DNA of 64,000 nt from CAYRLW01 sp964425215 (GCA_964425215.1 CAYRLW010000011.1:10416-74415); one strand, 5' to 3'; positions 1 to 9,894 are shown, numbered from the stretch's first letter. A program made the numbers and translations. Notes: generated by a model from the sequence alone, not told the origin.

Positions 1-1
1 C

Positions 2-751
2 TTGGTGGGCATGGGGGGCCAACTGATTCTGGGCGGAGAATTTACGGGCCTTTTGGATGAATTCCGCGTTTATCGGAGTTTTATCGAACAGACCCGGTCC
101 CGCAAGTACCCGTCCGCGGGGGGTAAAATAGTGAGCGCCCCCTTAGATTTGGGGTATACCCATAGCGAGGTCCTCTGGGTTGACGCTACGGGGACCGCCG
201 TAGGGGGCCCAAACGCCGACGGTTCGGCGATTCAGTTGTTTATCCAAGCCTCCGATGCCCCCACCCCCTGGTCCGACGATCCCGCTACCTGGACGCCCCT
301 TAATCCAGGGGTATCCCTGGGGGGTAAAATCCGGGGACGGTGGGTTCGCGTAGCGGCGGATCTGTACCCAAGCAACGATGGAGAAAAGACCCCCTTCTTG
401 GACTCCATACGGGTATACTATACGCCCGACGAACCCCCACCCCCGCCGACGGCTGTTTTTGCCCTTCCCCAGGATGGGGCGGTGGATCTTTCGTGGCGCT
501 TACCCACGGATCCGGATCTGGGGGGATTTTTGATATACTACGGTACCGCTCCGGGGGAATACTTTGGTACCGACGCGACCTTGGGGCCCTCGCCTATAAA
601 CGTGGGAAAACGGACCTCGATCCACGTCGACGGATTGCGGAACGGTGTAGTATACTATTTTTCAATCGTATCGTATGACCAAGCGAATCCTCCCCATGCG
701 GGCGCCTATTCCCGGGAAGTATTCGCCAGACCCTTAAGGATGGCCCCATGA
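2..751 (+). CDS. C-terminal part of a LamG/FN3-like surface protein (partial)
   Basis: The reading frame is open from the window edge, so the N-terminus is missing. The first ~30 visible residues (LLDEFRVYR) resemble the last strand of a LamG/concanavalin-like lectin domain. The middle (~45-140) looks like a beta-sandwich. Residues ~150-240, after a proline run, have a fibronectin type III pattern (GAVDLSWRLP, then VYYFSIVSYD). Such proteins are usually exported and bind polysaccharide or other surfaces; this is a family-level inference because no signal peptide is visible. The stop overlaps the next ATG (ATGA at 748-751), so it is translationally coupled to the TPR protein downstream. Confidence 0.6.
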   Translation: MVGMGGQLILGGEFTGLLDEFRVYRSFIEQTRSRKYPSAGGKIVSAPLDLGYTHSEVLWVDATGTAVGGPNADGSAIQLFIQASDAPTPWSDDPATWTPLNPGVSLGGKIRGRWVRVAADLYPSNDGEKTPFLDSIRVYYTPDEPPPPPTAVFALPQDGAVDLSWRLPTDPDLGGFLIYYGTAPGEYFGTDATLGPSPINVGKRTSIHVDGLRNGVVYYFSIVSYDQANPPHAGAYSREVFARPLRMAP

Positions 752-3717
752 GTCCTTTGGATATGCAAGACGTGTTCGACCGTGCCCGAGGCGCCGCCCG
801 GGTAGGAGACCACGAAGCCGCGGAACGGCTTTTAAAAACCTACCTTTCTCGGAACAACGAGGATCGGGAAGCCCATCTTTTGCTGGGCACCACCCTGGCT
901 AAGGCGAATCGGCTGGAAGAAGCGGCGGATCAATGTACCCTCCTTTTAGCCCGGAATAGCAACGATTTAGAAGCCCTTAATAACCTGGCGGTTATTTACC
1001 GCAAACAGGAAAAATTTGAGGAAGCTTTAGATGCCCTGGAACGGGCCATCGATATCGACCCCACCAGACCGGAACTTCAGTACAATTTGGGCAATATTTA
1101 TAAGCAGTTGGGAAACCTTAAGGCCGCAGCTATGGCCTACGCGAAGGTCGTGGAGCTGGATCCCCAGTACGTGCCCGCTTACAACAACCTGGGAACCATG
1201 TACGATAAGCTGGGGGAGGGAGAAAAGGCGTTCCAGGTGTTCCGGAAGGGTCTATCCCTAGATAGGAACAACCCGACCCTGCATTTTAACTACGGTATAG
1301 CCCTAGAAGCTAAGGGCCGTCTGGAAGAGGCGGCCAAGGAATACGAAGCGGCCCTCCGCAGTCGTCCCGGTTGGGTCGAAGCGATGAACAATTACGGAAT
1401 TATCCTGTTTAAACGGGGCCGCCATTCGGAAGCCATGGATGTATTTTCTCGGATTTTAGCCATCGACCCCTTTAACGCCGAAGCTCGGAACAACATGGGC
1501 GTGGTTTTAGCGGACCAGGGAAGGCACGAAGACGCCATTAAATCGTACCGTCAGGCCCTGGAAGCGAATCCTTCCTACGTCAACGCGGTGGTCAACCTGG
1601 AACAATCCTTAGAAAATTTGGGGAATCTGGGGGACGCGCTGATCGAATTGGAACGGTTGGTCAAACTGGTCCCCTCTAGCGCCGAAGGTCGTACCCGATT
1701 GGCGGGGATTTATCTAAAAATGGAACGGTACCAGGAGGCGCTGGATCAAGCTTCCGCCGCCTTAGAATGGGAACCCGAAAGCGTTCAGGCCCTGCGGATC
1801 CTCGGCTCGGCGTACCGGGCCCTGGGTCAAGACGAAAAGGCCCAGGAGACCTTCGAGAAAATTATCGCCATCGATCCGGGAAACTACACCTTCTACCTGG
1901 ATTTGGCGGACCTGCACTTCCGTCGTAGGGAGTACAAAAAGGCTGAAATCGCCATCCTCGCCTTTTTAGCCCGTAAACCCAACGATCGGAACGCCAAGTT
2001 GATGTTGGGACGCCTGTACGCGGAAATGGGAAACCATACCCATGCGATTCAAATTTTCGAGGAGCTTTCCAAAGCGGACCCCAACGATACGGAGGCCCTC
2101 AGCGCCGCGGCGGAACTGCACAAACAGGTCGGGGAGGTAGAAAAGGCGCTCCGATCGGCGGACCAATTGGTCAATTTACAGGGCTCCCGGGGAACTTCCG
2201 AGGATCTAAGCGCCCTTACTAAATCCTTGGATTTTTACGAAGGAGCCGTGCGGGCCTACTCGGCTACCGTTCGGGATATGTGGGAACGGAACCTCCAGCT
2301 TCTTAAAACGGGAGCCTCCGGCGATGCGGGGGAGACCCAGGAAGAAGAAAATCCCCTATTGCTGGGATCCCTCGAAGCGACCTCTTCCATCGAAGAGGAA
2401 GCGGAAAGTCTTCTGATAGAAGATATCGAAGGCCTGGAAGAGGAAGAGGAACCGGAGGAGGAAGACGTTTTTACGCCCGATGAGGAGGAATTTCCCCTCT
2501 ATAACGAGTCTTCCCCGGGGGATCCCTTTGATGGGTTGATAGAGGATGAGGGTCCGGCGGAGGTGCAGAAACCGATTGAAGAGACGGCCCTTGAGGAGAT
2601 GGAAGAAACCCCTGTCCGCCCCCCCGAACCGGAGGCCCAAACACCTCCCCAAAACCAAACCCCTCCCTTCCCGCCGTATCCGCCCTACCCAACCTATCCC
2701 TCCTATCCGCCGCCGGCAGGGCCGCCGGCAGGGCCGCCTCCGGCGCATCCGTACCCGGCAGAGCCGCCGGCACCCCCAAAACAGCGGCCCCCCGTTCCGC
2801 CTCCCCCCGAGCCGGAGGAACCGGAAGCCGAGGAAGAAGCCCTTCCCGAGGAATTCGTTCCCCTGGAAGAAGAAGAGTTCCTGCCACCAGAAGAATCGCC
2901 AGCGGAGGAAGCCGAACCAGTGGAGCCCGAGCCCACCGAACCGGAAACGGAGACCGAGGAGCCGCTGGTCGAACCGGAGGAAGCACCGGAAGAACTGGAG
3001 GACATACCGGAAGAAGAACCGGCGGTTCTAGAAGAACCGGAGGAAGAGGAAGAACCGCTAGAACTGGAAGAAGAGCCCGAAGAGTTACGCGAACTGGAAC
3101 CGGAAGATCTGGAACCGGAAACTGAAGAAGCCGAGCCGGAAGTTGAAGAGATGGAGGCTGAAGAGCCAGAGGAACCGCTGGAGTTGGAAGAGGAAAACGA
3201 AACGGTAGGAGAACCGGAGGTTGAGGAAATCGAACCGGAAGCCGAGCCGGAAGCCGAAGAACCGGAGGAACCGGTCGCGGTACCGAAGCCTTTGCCCCAG
3301 ATTCAGAAAGCCCCTGCTTCTGGGGCCGCTAAACCGGAGGACGGGAAGAAAAGCGAAACCCCGGGCATGGACCGGGAGAAAATTCTCAATCTTTTCCAAT
3401 ACCTCAAGGGCCTGGCGTCCAATCTGCCGGAAGAACAACGGAACGCCTTTAAAAAAAGCGACGCCCGGCTCCGGATGGAATACGTCATCGATCGGTTGGA
3501 AGGCCGGAAGGGGTTGTTTAAGGAAGTTCGGGAACGGATTGGCCGGGATCAGGAAGGCGCGTCCCCCTCGTCGGCCCCAAGTCCCGATATCGCGAAAACC
3601 CTAGCGTATCTGGGAAATTTGGCAAAGGCTCTACCGGATCGCGATTTAACCCAGGCCATTGAGCGGAAGGTCCAAAAAGTGGTAAAGGATATAGCGCATG
3701 GAGGAAAGGGTGATTGA
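748..3717 (+). CDS. Large TPR protein with acidic, proline-rich region
   Basis: This 989-aa protein carries about a dozen tetratricopeptide repeats in residues ~1-480 (typical units such as ALDALERAIDIDPTRPEL and the asparagine-rich YNNLGTMYDKLG). A very acidic Glu/Pro low-complexity stretch follows (~520-870), including a Pro-Tyr-rich patch (YPPYPTYPSYPPP) near 650. A short basic helical domain closes it (~885-989). TPR arrays are protein-docking scaffolds, and the acidic linker is probably disordered. No signal peptide is seen, so it is probably cytoplasmic. Its start overlaps the stop of the surface protein, and its end overlaps the HDOD gene by 20 nt, pointing to one operon. The partner is unknown. 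Confidence 0.75.
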   Translation: MSPLDMQDVFDRARGAARVGDHEAAERLLKTYLSRNNEDREAHLLLGTTLAKANRLEEAADQCTLLLARNSNDLEALNNLAVIYRKQEKFEEALDALERAIDIDPTRPELQYNLGNIYKQLGNLKAAAMAYAKVVELDPQYVPAYNNLGTMYDKLGEGEKAFQVFRKGLSLDRNNPTLHFNYGIALEAKGRLEEAAKEYEAALRSRPGWVEAMNNYGIILFKRGRHSEAMDVFSRILAIDPFNAEARNNMGVVLADQGRHEDAIKSYRQALEANPSYVNAVVNLEQSLENLGNLGDALIELERLVKLVPSSAEGRTRLAGIYLKMERYQEALDQASAALEWEPESVQALRILGSAYRALGQDEKAQETFEKIIAIDPGNYTFYLDLADLHFRRREYKKAEIAILAFLARKPNDRNAKLMLGRLYAEMGNHTHAIQIFEELSKADPNDTEALSAAAELHKQVGEVEKALRSADQLVNLQGSRGTSEDLSALTKSLDFYEGAVRAYSATVRDMWERNLQLLKTGASGDAGETQEEENPLLLGSLEATSSIEEEAESLLIEDIEGLEEEEEPEEEDVFTPDEEEFPLYNESSPGDPFDGLIEDEGPAEVQKPIEETALEEMEETPVRPPEPEAQTPPQNQTPPFPPYPPYPTYPSYPPPAGPPAGPPPAHPYPAEPPAPPKQRPPVPPPPEPEEPEAEEEALPEEFVPLEEEEFLPPEESPAEEAEPVEPEPTEPETETEEPLVEPEEAPEELEDIPEEEPAVLEEPEEEEEPLELEEEPEELRELEPEDLEPETEEAEPEVEEMEAEEPEEPLELEEENETVGEPEVEEIEPEAEPEAEEPEEPVAVPKPLPQIQKAPASGAAKPEDGKKSETPGMDREKILNLFQYLKGLASNLPEEQRNAFKKSDARLRMEYVIDRLEGRKGLFKEVRERIGRDQEGASPSSAPSPDIAKTLAYLGNLAKALPDRDLTQAIERKVQKVVKDIAHGGKGD

Positions 3718-4573
3718 TAACGCCGAAAAAAAAATAGACGCCTATATTAAAAACATGCCCAGTCTCCCGACGACCGTGGCTAAGGTTTTGGAGGTATGCA
3801 ACAATCCTCGAACGAGTCCGGCGGATTTAAACCATGTTATTTCCCTCGATCCGGTTCTGGTGGGACGGGTGTTGAAACTGATCAACTCGGCGTACTACGG
3901 ATTGGGCCAGCAGGTCACGAGTCTTGTTCGGGCGATTATCATGCTGGGTATCAACACGGTAAAAAATCTTGCCCTTTCCAGCGCGGTACTCCGAAATTTA
4001 TCGTCCCGGAAGGACTTCCAAGCCCTGGACATGGAAGGCTTTTGGCGTCATTCCCTTTGCGTCGGCGTGGCGGCCAAGGTTTTAGCCAAACAGAGGGGCA
4101 TCGATTCCAAGCTGACGGAAGAGTATTTTACCGCGGGCCTGCTCCACGATATCGGGAAAATTCCCTTAAACGCGGTTCTTTCAAAAGAATACGTCATGGC
4201 CATCAGCGTTTCCGACCGGGAACGGATATCCCTGCACCGGGCGGAATCCCAAATCCTGGGGATAGACCATACCAAATCGGGGGCCATGATCGCTTCCGCG
4301 TGGAAACTGGAAGGGGCGGTGGGAGACGCGATCGCCCATCATCATTCCTATATGGAGTACGACGGGCCCTTCAAGGATATCCTTTTTAGCGTCGTGTTGG
4401 CGAACCGTTTCGCCAGTGTCATGGGTATCGGTTTTTCCGGAAACCGGTACCCCGAAAAGCTGGATAACGCGGTTTGGGAATATTTAAAACTGGATAGAAG
4501 CATTTTTGACGACATAGAACAGGTGGTAAACCAGGAAATCGAGAAGGCCAAGGTCTTCTTACGGGTGGAGTAG
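3698..4573 (+). CDS. HDOD domain protein
   Basis: The 291-aa protein has an HDOD domain: the N-terminal signature MPSLPTTVAKVLEVCNNP, the LVGRVLKLINSAYYG helix, and an HD-type motif (GLLHDIGKIPL) near residue 150. HDOD proteins are signalling relatives of HD phosphohydrolases and often act in cyclic-di-GMP or stress signalling without known catalysis. The start lies inside the end of the TPR gene (20-nt overlap), with AAAGGA about 8 nt upstream as a possible ribosome binding site. It probably belongs to the same transcription unit as its neighbours. Confidence 0.85.
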   Translation: MEERVIDNAEKKIDAYIKNMPSLPTTVAKVLEVCNNPRTSPADLNHVISLDPVLVGRVLKLINSAYYGLGQQVTSLVRAIIMLGINTVKNLALSSAVLRNLSSRKDFQALDMEGFWRHSLCVGVAAKVLAKQRGIDSKLTEEYFTAGLLHDIGKIPLNAVLSKEYVMAISVSDRERISLHRAESQILGIDHTKSGAMIASAWKLEGAVGDAIAHHHSYMEYDGPFKDILFSVVLANRFASVMGIGFSGNRYPEKLDNAVWEYLKLDRSIFDDIEQVVNQEIEKAKVFLRVE

Positions 4574-4585
4574 GAGGGCAGACCC

Positions 4586-5503
4586 ATGTTTTCAGTCCGT
4601 TTTTGGGGGGACCGGGGTTCTATTCCGTGCCCCGGACCCGCGACGGTCAAATTCGGAGGCAACACCTCCTGTCTGGAGATCCGGGCCGACGACAGACTCG
4701 TTATCGTGGACCTGGGCACGGGGGTTAAGCCCCTGGGGGATTGGCTCATGGGAAACGATTTTAAAAAAGGCCCCCTGGACGCGGATATTTTTATCACCCA
4801 CACCCACTGGGACCACATTATGGGGTTTCCCATGTTCACCCCCATTTTTATACCAGGCACCAAACTTCGAATCCGGGGTCCCGTATCGTACGAAGACGAT
4901 TCCCTGGAATCCATTATTGGGGCCCAGCTATCGTACCGGTATTGGCCGGTTCGGCAAAGCGAGTTAGCGGCAACCATCGAATACGCCCAGCTGAAAGAGA
5001 CGGTCTTGGATTTGGGACGGGGGCTTATCGTTAAAACCAAGTACCTAAACCATCCTATCCTCTGTTTGGGTTACCGGTTTGAATACGAGGGTAAGTCGAT
5101 TATCACCGCCTACGATAACGAGCCCTTCCGGAACGTGTTTCCCACGGACCCCCAAGACCCGGGGTACGACGAGGACGCGGCAAAGGAGGGCGAATTGGCC
5201 GCCCGGGAAGAGAACGAGAAAATTCTCCGTTTTTACCAGGGGGCGGATGTGCTTATCCACGATACCCAATACACCCAGAAGGAATACGAGGGCGGTAAAA
5301 TCGGTTGGGGGCATTCTTCCTTTGAACACGCTATCAACTCGGCCCACAAGGCGGGGGTAAAAAAACTGGTACTCTTTCATCACGATCCCAACCGTACCGA
5401 CGATCAGCTGGAGGAACTGGAACAGGGTTATCAGCGGAGGATCCGGGGAAAGACGTCCATGGAAATCATGATGGCCCGGGAGGGCCTGCGGGTAGAGACG
5501 TGA
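4586..5503 (+). CDS. Metallo-beta-lactamase-fold hydrolase
   Basis: The 305-aa protein carries the MBL-fold metal-binding motif THTHWDH (HxHxDH) at residues ~71-77, the strand IVDLGTGVKPLG before it, and later ligands in LIHDTQYT and FHHDPN. The N-terminal FWGDRGSIPCPG followed by GGNTSC is typical of the phosphodiesterase-like MBL branch (RNase Z/cAMP phosphodiesterase relatives). The substrate cannot be named. A strong ribosome binding site (GGAGGG) lies ~8 nt upstream, and the gene follows the HDOD gene by 12 nt, so it is probably co-transcribed and may act in signalling with it. Confidence 0.8.
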   Translation: MFSVRFWGDRGSIPCPGPATVKFGGNTSCLEIRADDRLVIVDLGTGVKPLGDWLMGNDFKKGPLDADIFITHTHWDHIMGFPMFTPIFIPGTKLRIRGPVSYEDDSLESIIGAQLSYRYWPVRQSELAATIEYAQLKETVLDLGRGLIVKTKYLNHPILCLGYRFEYEGKSIITAYDNEPFRNVFPTDPQDPGYDEDAAKEGELAAREENEKILRFYQGADVLIHDTQYTQKEYEGGKIGWGHSSFEHAINSAHKAGVKKLVLFHHDPNRTDDQLEELEQGYQRRIRGKTSMEIMMAREGLRVET

Positions 5504-6575
5504 TAAAGTACCAACGCCGGTCCCGGGGTTGTACGGCGAAGGTGTTGGACCGGGGCTTGATCGTCTCGACCCCGTTTTCTGGGGCTATATAGGATAGCCA
5601 AGCGTCGCTTCGGCTGTCGGCCAGGGCGTCCGCGGCCGTATTCAAAGCCATAAGAGCCTGCTCGTCGGGGCTAAAGGCCCGACAGGTCGGGCAGGAACAC
5701 CAGGAGCCGGGGGCGTCGTTTTCCAAGGTCCCGTCGGCCCAAAGGTGAAAAACCCGGACCTCCGGGTAATTGGCAAACCATTTTTTCGCGTTCTCCCGCA
5801 GTATTTTTAGGGTAAGCGGATTGGTGGGACAGAAATTTCGGTCGTTACGTCGCCGGCCCTGTACCATCCGGAATACATCGGGGTTCCGGAAAAACATCGA
5901 TCGGGGGACCAGGGACGACAAAAAGACCCCGCCAATTTCGATGGGAAACCGATGGGATTCGATAGCCTCGGCGAAGCGCCGATCGTATTGGAACAAAAAA
6001 TTCCGCAGTTTTGCCGCAGAGGGGTTAGCGTTTTCAGCGGTCACCACCAGGGCGTCAAATTGATTCCGAGCGGCCCAGTGGATCCACGCGGCTCCCCGCT
6101 TTCCCAGGTCTTCCAAGGTAAAAAATATGCGTTCCAGGCTTCCCAGGTCGGTAGCGGTACCCCGGTAGTTTCCATCCCTTGCGAGGGGGTACCGGGCAGA
6201 CCCCTCGGGACGGGGAGGCGGAATTTCGGTTTGGACGTTGGGCCAACGAAACCCCAGGGCCGAAAGAAAATCGTATATGCCCTTTTCTAAAGCCCGATCC
6301 GAATTTCCGTAAATTTCTATCCGCCGATCCCCCGCCCGCCATGAAAATCCGTCCTGGTAGGGATCCACGCCGTCGGAATTGAGCAAAATAAGCGGGACCG
6401 CTTCATCCGGTGCTTCCTGGGCTCCGTTCATCAGGGGCGGTTCGTCGGGGGAAAGGTTCGCCAGCCGGCGGAGTTCGCCTATACATCGAACCAAATCCCG
6501 GCTCGATCCTTGATCGGCAATTTCTTTTTTTACAACCAGCACGGTCCAATTTTTTGAAACATCAAAATAGTTCAT
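5466..6575 (-). pseudogene. DUF4838-family gene, truncated at the 3' end
   Basis: The 369-aa frame matches the N-terminal and middle part of DUF4838 proteins (relatives of alpha-glucuronidase-type glycoside hydrolases): an IEIYGNSDRALEKGIYDFL fold start, a CSCPTCRAFS cluster, and LSYIAPENGVETIKPRSNTF. Members normally continue well beyond this point. Here the recognisable part ends near RDRRWYF, at about position 5505, and the last ~14 codons run into the antisense of the metallo-beta-lactamase gene. The deletion therefore lies exactly at that gene's stop. I call it a remnant rather than a working enzyme. No ribosome binding site is seen before the ATG. Confidence 0.6.
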
Positions 6576-6679
6576 AAACTAGAAAAAATCTTATGTTTTT
6601 CCGATCTAAAGTCAACCATGGGTTTAAAAATTATCGAAAAAATAGTATCAAAATACCGAACAGATAAAATAAAACCGTG

Positions 6680-6685
6680 TATACT
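6680..6685 (+). promoter_or_regulatory. -10 element before the oxidoreductase operon
   Basis: TATACT sits 17 nt before the ATG at 6703, in an AT-rich divergent spacer. The -35 at ideal spacing (CGAACA) is weak. A GAGGAAAT ribosome binding site follows. It probably drives the three-gene oxidoreductase operon. Confidence 0.5.
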
Positions 6686-6702
6686 AGGTAGCGAGGAAAT
6701 CC

Positions 6703-8181
6703 ATGACCACACCATACACTTCTAATCTCAACCCTTCCCAGGAGGGGATTCCCGACTACGATGTCGCGGTAATCGGGTGCGGTGTCTCCGGAGCGAACAT
6801 CGCCCGCCGGCTTTCGGCGTACAAAGTCCGGGTCGCCGTTTTAGAAAAAGCGGCGGACGTATCCTTCGGTACGTCCAAAGCGAACTCGGGAATCATTCAC
6901 GGGGGCTTTCACCACAATAAAAAGTACCTTAAAGCCCGTTTGGAACTGCTGGGAAACCTGATGTTTGAACGGCTCCGACGGGAGCTGGACTTTCCCTTTA
7001 AACGGTGCGGTATCATCGTCGCGGCCTTGCACGAAGACGAAATGAAGGCGGTGGAACACCTGTACATGCAGGGGGTAGAGAACGGGGTAATCGGTATTGA
7101 ACTCTGTTCCCGGGAACGGATCCTGGAATTGGAACCCAAGCTGTCCAGCGATACGGTGGGTGGGCTGTACGCCCCCGGGGGCGGCATCGTGGAACCCTAC
7201 CGCTTCGTTTTTGCCCTGGTCGAATCGGCGATGAAAAACGGAGTCCATTTTTATACGAACTATAAAGTCTCCGCCGCCGAGCGGAATAACGCCGCGGGAC
7301 GTTGGACCGTAAAGGCCGCCGACGGAAGAAGTATCCGGGCCCGATACGTGGTCAACGCCGCGGGGCTCTTTGCCGACGAAGTTTCCGCCATATTCGGAGG
7401 TGAGCAGTTCAAAATTACCGGCCGCAAGGGGGAATACTACCTCCTGGACCGGATGACCAAGGCCCGGCCCGATCGGGTAGTCTTTCCCGTTCCAACCTCC
7501 GTGTCCAAGGGTATGCTGGTAATCCCCACCGTCGAAGGAACCGTTCTGGTGGGTCCCACGGCGGACGCCACGGAAAACAAGGAAGATTTTTCTACCACCT
7601 CCGAACGGTTGGAGCAGATCCTCGACTCGGGAAGGAAGATGATCCCCTCACTCAGCCGAAACGACGTAATTACCAACTTCGCGGGCATCCGACCCGTACT
7701 GGAAGAGGATTTTTATATAGAACCTTCCAAAAAGGCCCCCGCTTTTATACAGGTGGCGGGAATTCAATCCCCCGGGTTAACCGCGTCTCCCGCCATTGGG
7801 GAGTACGTCAAGGATCTCCTTAAGGGGATCGGTCTTGAGTTAACCGAACGAAGCGATTGGGATCCCTTTGTGGAACGGCGGCCCCGGGCGCGGGAACTGT
7901 CGCCCTTTGAATTGGACGCCCTTATCGCCCAGGATCCCGCCTGGGGAAACGTGGTCTGCCGTTGTGAAAACGTTACGGAAGCGGAAATTGTGGAGGCCGT
8001 ACGGATGGGGCACCATACCCTGGACGGGGTAAAGTACTTTACCCGAGCCCAAATGGGCCGCTGTCAGGGAGGCTTTTGTACCTACAAAATAATTAAAATT
8101 ATTATGCGCGAAACGGGACTCTCCTACGATGCCATCACCAAACACGGCGGGGAGAGCCGGGTGTTGGAGGGTGAATTATGA
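6703..8181 (+). CDS. GlpA-like FAD-dependent oxidoreductase with [2Fe-2S] BFD domain
   Basis: The 492-aa protein begins with a Rossmann FAD motif (VAVIGCGVSGANIARRLS, ~residues 20-37) and a DAO fold as in glycerol-3-phosphate dehydrogenase and L-2-hydroxyglutarate oxidase (NSGIIHGGFHHN, VVNAAGLFADEV). The last ~75 residues form a BFD-like domain with four cysteines (VCRCENVT and GRCQGGFC), which should bind [2Fe-2S]. It overlaps the next gene by 4 nt. The trio with a pyridine-nucleotide oxidoreductase and a DUF1667 protein is conserved in anaerobes and thought to oxidise glycerol-3-phosphate or a similar hydroxy acid with NAD. The exact substrate is inference. Confidence 0.8.
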   Translation: MTTPYTSNLNPSQEGIPDYDVAVIGCGVSGANIARRLSAYKVRVAVLEKAADVSFGTSKANSGIIHGGFHHNKKYLKARLELLGNLMFERLRRELDFPFKRCGIIVAALHEDEMKAVEHLYMQGVENGVIGIELCSRERILELEPKLSSDTVGGLYAPGGGIVEPYRFVFALVESAMKNGVHFYTNYKVSAAERNNAAGRWTVKAADGRSIRARYVVNAAGLFADEVSAIFGGEQFKITGRKGEYYLLDRMTKARPDRVVFPVPTSVSKGMLVIPTVEGTVLVGPTADATENKEDFSTTSERLEQILDSGRKMIPSLSRNDVITNFAGIRPVLEEDFYIEPSKKAPAFIQVAGIQSPGLTASPAIGEYVKDLLKGIGLELTERSDWDPFVERRPRARELSPFELDALIAQDPAWGNVVCRCENVTEAEIVEAVRMGHHTLDGVKYFTRAQMGRCQGGFCTYKIIKIIMRETGLSYDAITKHGGESRVLEGEL

Positions 8182-9446
8182 AGGAACTCCGTTACGACGC
8201 GGTGGTTATTGGAGGCGGAGCGGCGGGAATGGCCGCGGCTCTGGAAATCGAGGCGGCGGGGTTCTCCTGCGCCATTGTGGAACGGGAAGATCATTTGGGC
8301 GGAATCCTGATGCAGTGCATCCATAACGGATTCGGCCTCCACGAATTTTCAGAAGAACTGACGGGGCCCGAGTTCGCCGAGCGGTTCGCCACCAAGGTGG
8401 CGGCGTCCAAAATAGCCGTCTATTTGGGGACCACCGTCACCCATTTTAAGGCCGAAGGAATTTCCGAATCCGGGACTTCGGTAAAAGAATTGATTTGTTC
8501 CTCCACCGACTTCGGCGTAATACGGATTTTGGCCCGAACCGTGGTTTTAGCCATGGGATGCCGGGAACGAAATCGGGGAAACGTCCGGATTCCCGGGTCC
8601 CGGCCCGCGGGAGTCTTCACCGCCGGACTGGCCCAGCGGCTGGTTAATATCGAGGGCTACATTCCCGGGAAAGAGGTGGTCATTATCGGTTCCGGTGATA
8701 TCGGCCTTATTATGGCCCGCCGGATGAGCTGGGTGGGGTGCCACGTAAAAGCGGTGGTGGAAATCATGCCCTACCCCTCGGGCCTGACCCGGAACATCGT
8801 CCAGTGTCTCCACGATTTTAACATCCCCCTGTACCTTTCCTCCCAAACCACCAATATTTTTGGGAACCACCGGGTCGAGGGGGTCGAGGTTACCCCCATG
8901 GAGAACGGAGCCTTGGTTCCGGAAAAGGCCTTCCGTATCGACTGCGACACCGTTCTGCTTTCGGTGGGGTTGGTTCCGGAAAACGAGTTGTCCAAAGACG
9001 CGGGGGTAGAGCTGAACGCCACCACCAACGGCCCCATCGTCGATTCGACCATGATGACCACCGTGGACGGGGTCTTTGCCTGCGGCAACGTACTCCACGT
9101 TCACGATTTGGTGGACTGGGTAGCCGAAGAAGCCCGGACCACGGGCCGCAACGCCGCCGCCTGGCTTAAGGGTGAACGTCCTTCCGTTCAGGTTCGGGTT
9201 AAGGCGGGGTCTAACGTTCGGTACGCCAACCCAGGGAAACTGGATCCCCGCAGGGATAACAAGGTGTACCTCCGCTCCCTGATCGTAAAAAATGACGCGG
9301 TATTGGAACTGCGTTTGGACAACCGGGTAATCCGGAGCATCAAAAAGGGACACGTTCAACCCTCGGAGATGATAACCCTCAATATCGGCCCCAAGGATTT
9401 AAATGGGGTCGGTTCCGATTCGGCCCTCGAACTGGCCATTCTGTAG
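8178..9446 (+). CDS. NAD(P)/FAD-dependent oxidoreductase
   Basis: The 422-aa protein has two dinucleotide-binding motifs: AVVIGGGAAGMAAALE at the N-terminus for FAD and VVIIGSGDIGLIMARR near residue 170 for NAD(P)H. The C-terminal FAD strand is TTVDGVFACGNVLHVHD. It resembles the pyridine-nucleotide-disulphide family but shows no redox-active CxxC pair at the usual place, so electrons probably pass to partner proteins. The start overlaps the upstream stop by 4 nt, and the DUF1667 gene follows after 12 nt, so the three likely form one complex. Confidence 0.8.
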   Translation: MKELRYDAVVIGGGAAGMAAALEIEAAGFSCAIVEREDHLGGILMQCIHNGFGLHEFSEELTGPEFAERFATKVAASKIAVYLGTTVTHFKAEGISESGTSVKELICSSTDFGVIRILARTVVLAMGCRERNRGNVRIPGSRPAGVFTAGLAQRLVNIEGYIPGKEVVIIGSGDIGLIMARRMSWVGCHVKAVVEIMPYPSGLTRNIVQCLHDFNIPLYLSSQTTNIFGNHRVEGVEVTPMENGALVPEKAFRIDCDTVLLSVGLVPENELSKDAGVELNATTNGPIVDSTMMTTVDGVFACGNVLHVHDLVDWVAEEARTTGRNAAAWLKGERPSVQVRVKAGSNVRYANPGKLDPRRDNKVYLRSLIVKNDAVLELRLDNRVIRSIKKGHVQPSEMITLNIGPKDLNGVGSDSALELAIL

Positions 9447-9458
9447 GAGGATAGGTCC

Positions 9459-9890
9459 ATGCGATCCCTGACCTGCATCGTTTGCCCCATAGGCTGTGAT
9501 TTAAAAGTAGAAGAAGGAAAGGACGGCGAGTTGATCGTATCGGGGAACCGGTGTCCCCGGGGAGCCGCGTACGCCATAGAGGAAATCCGTTCCCCCAAGC
9601 GGGTGGTTACCGCCACCTGCCGCTTGGATACTTCGGGTAATGGGACGGAAACGGGAAAGGAAGAACCTTCGACCCTGGCTTTCCGGAACCGTATGCGGCG
9701 CCACGGGATGTACGATCCCCGGCGTTTACCCGTAAAGACGTCGGCCCCCTGCCCTAAAGAACGGATAGACGAATTATTAAAGGATATTTACGCCCTCAAG
9801 GTTAAAGTACCGGTCCAAGAAGGAGCCGTCCTGTTGGCCAACTGGAAGGGAACCGGTATAGACGTGGTGGCGGAAAGGGCTTTAGACTAG
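9459..9890 (+). CDS. DUF1667 protein (cysteine-rich redox partner)
   Basis: The 143-aa protein opens with a cysteine cluster (CIVCPIGCDL, then NRCPRGAAYA), the DUF1667 signature. Four conserved cysteines suggest Fe-S binding. The family is found almost only beside the two oxidoreductases upstream, so it is probably the small subunit of the same enzyme. A GGAGGA ribosome binding site lies 8 nt upstream. Confidence 0.8.
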   Translation: MRSLTCIVCPIGCDLKVEEGKDGELIVSGNRCPRGAAYAIEEIRSPKRVVTATCRLDTSGNGTETGKEEPSTLAFRNRMRRHGMYDPRRLPVKTSAPCPKERIDELLKDIYALKVKVPVQEGAVLLANWKGTGIDVVAERALD

Positions 9891-9894
9891 GCAC

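Noticed and set aside
2356..3604. Long overlapping frames on both strands within the acidic region of the TPR gene
   Set aside because: They come from the low-complexity Glu/Pro codons; no ribosome binding sites or family features.
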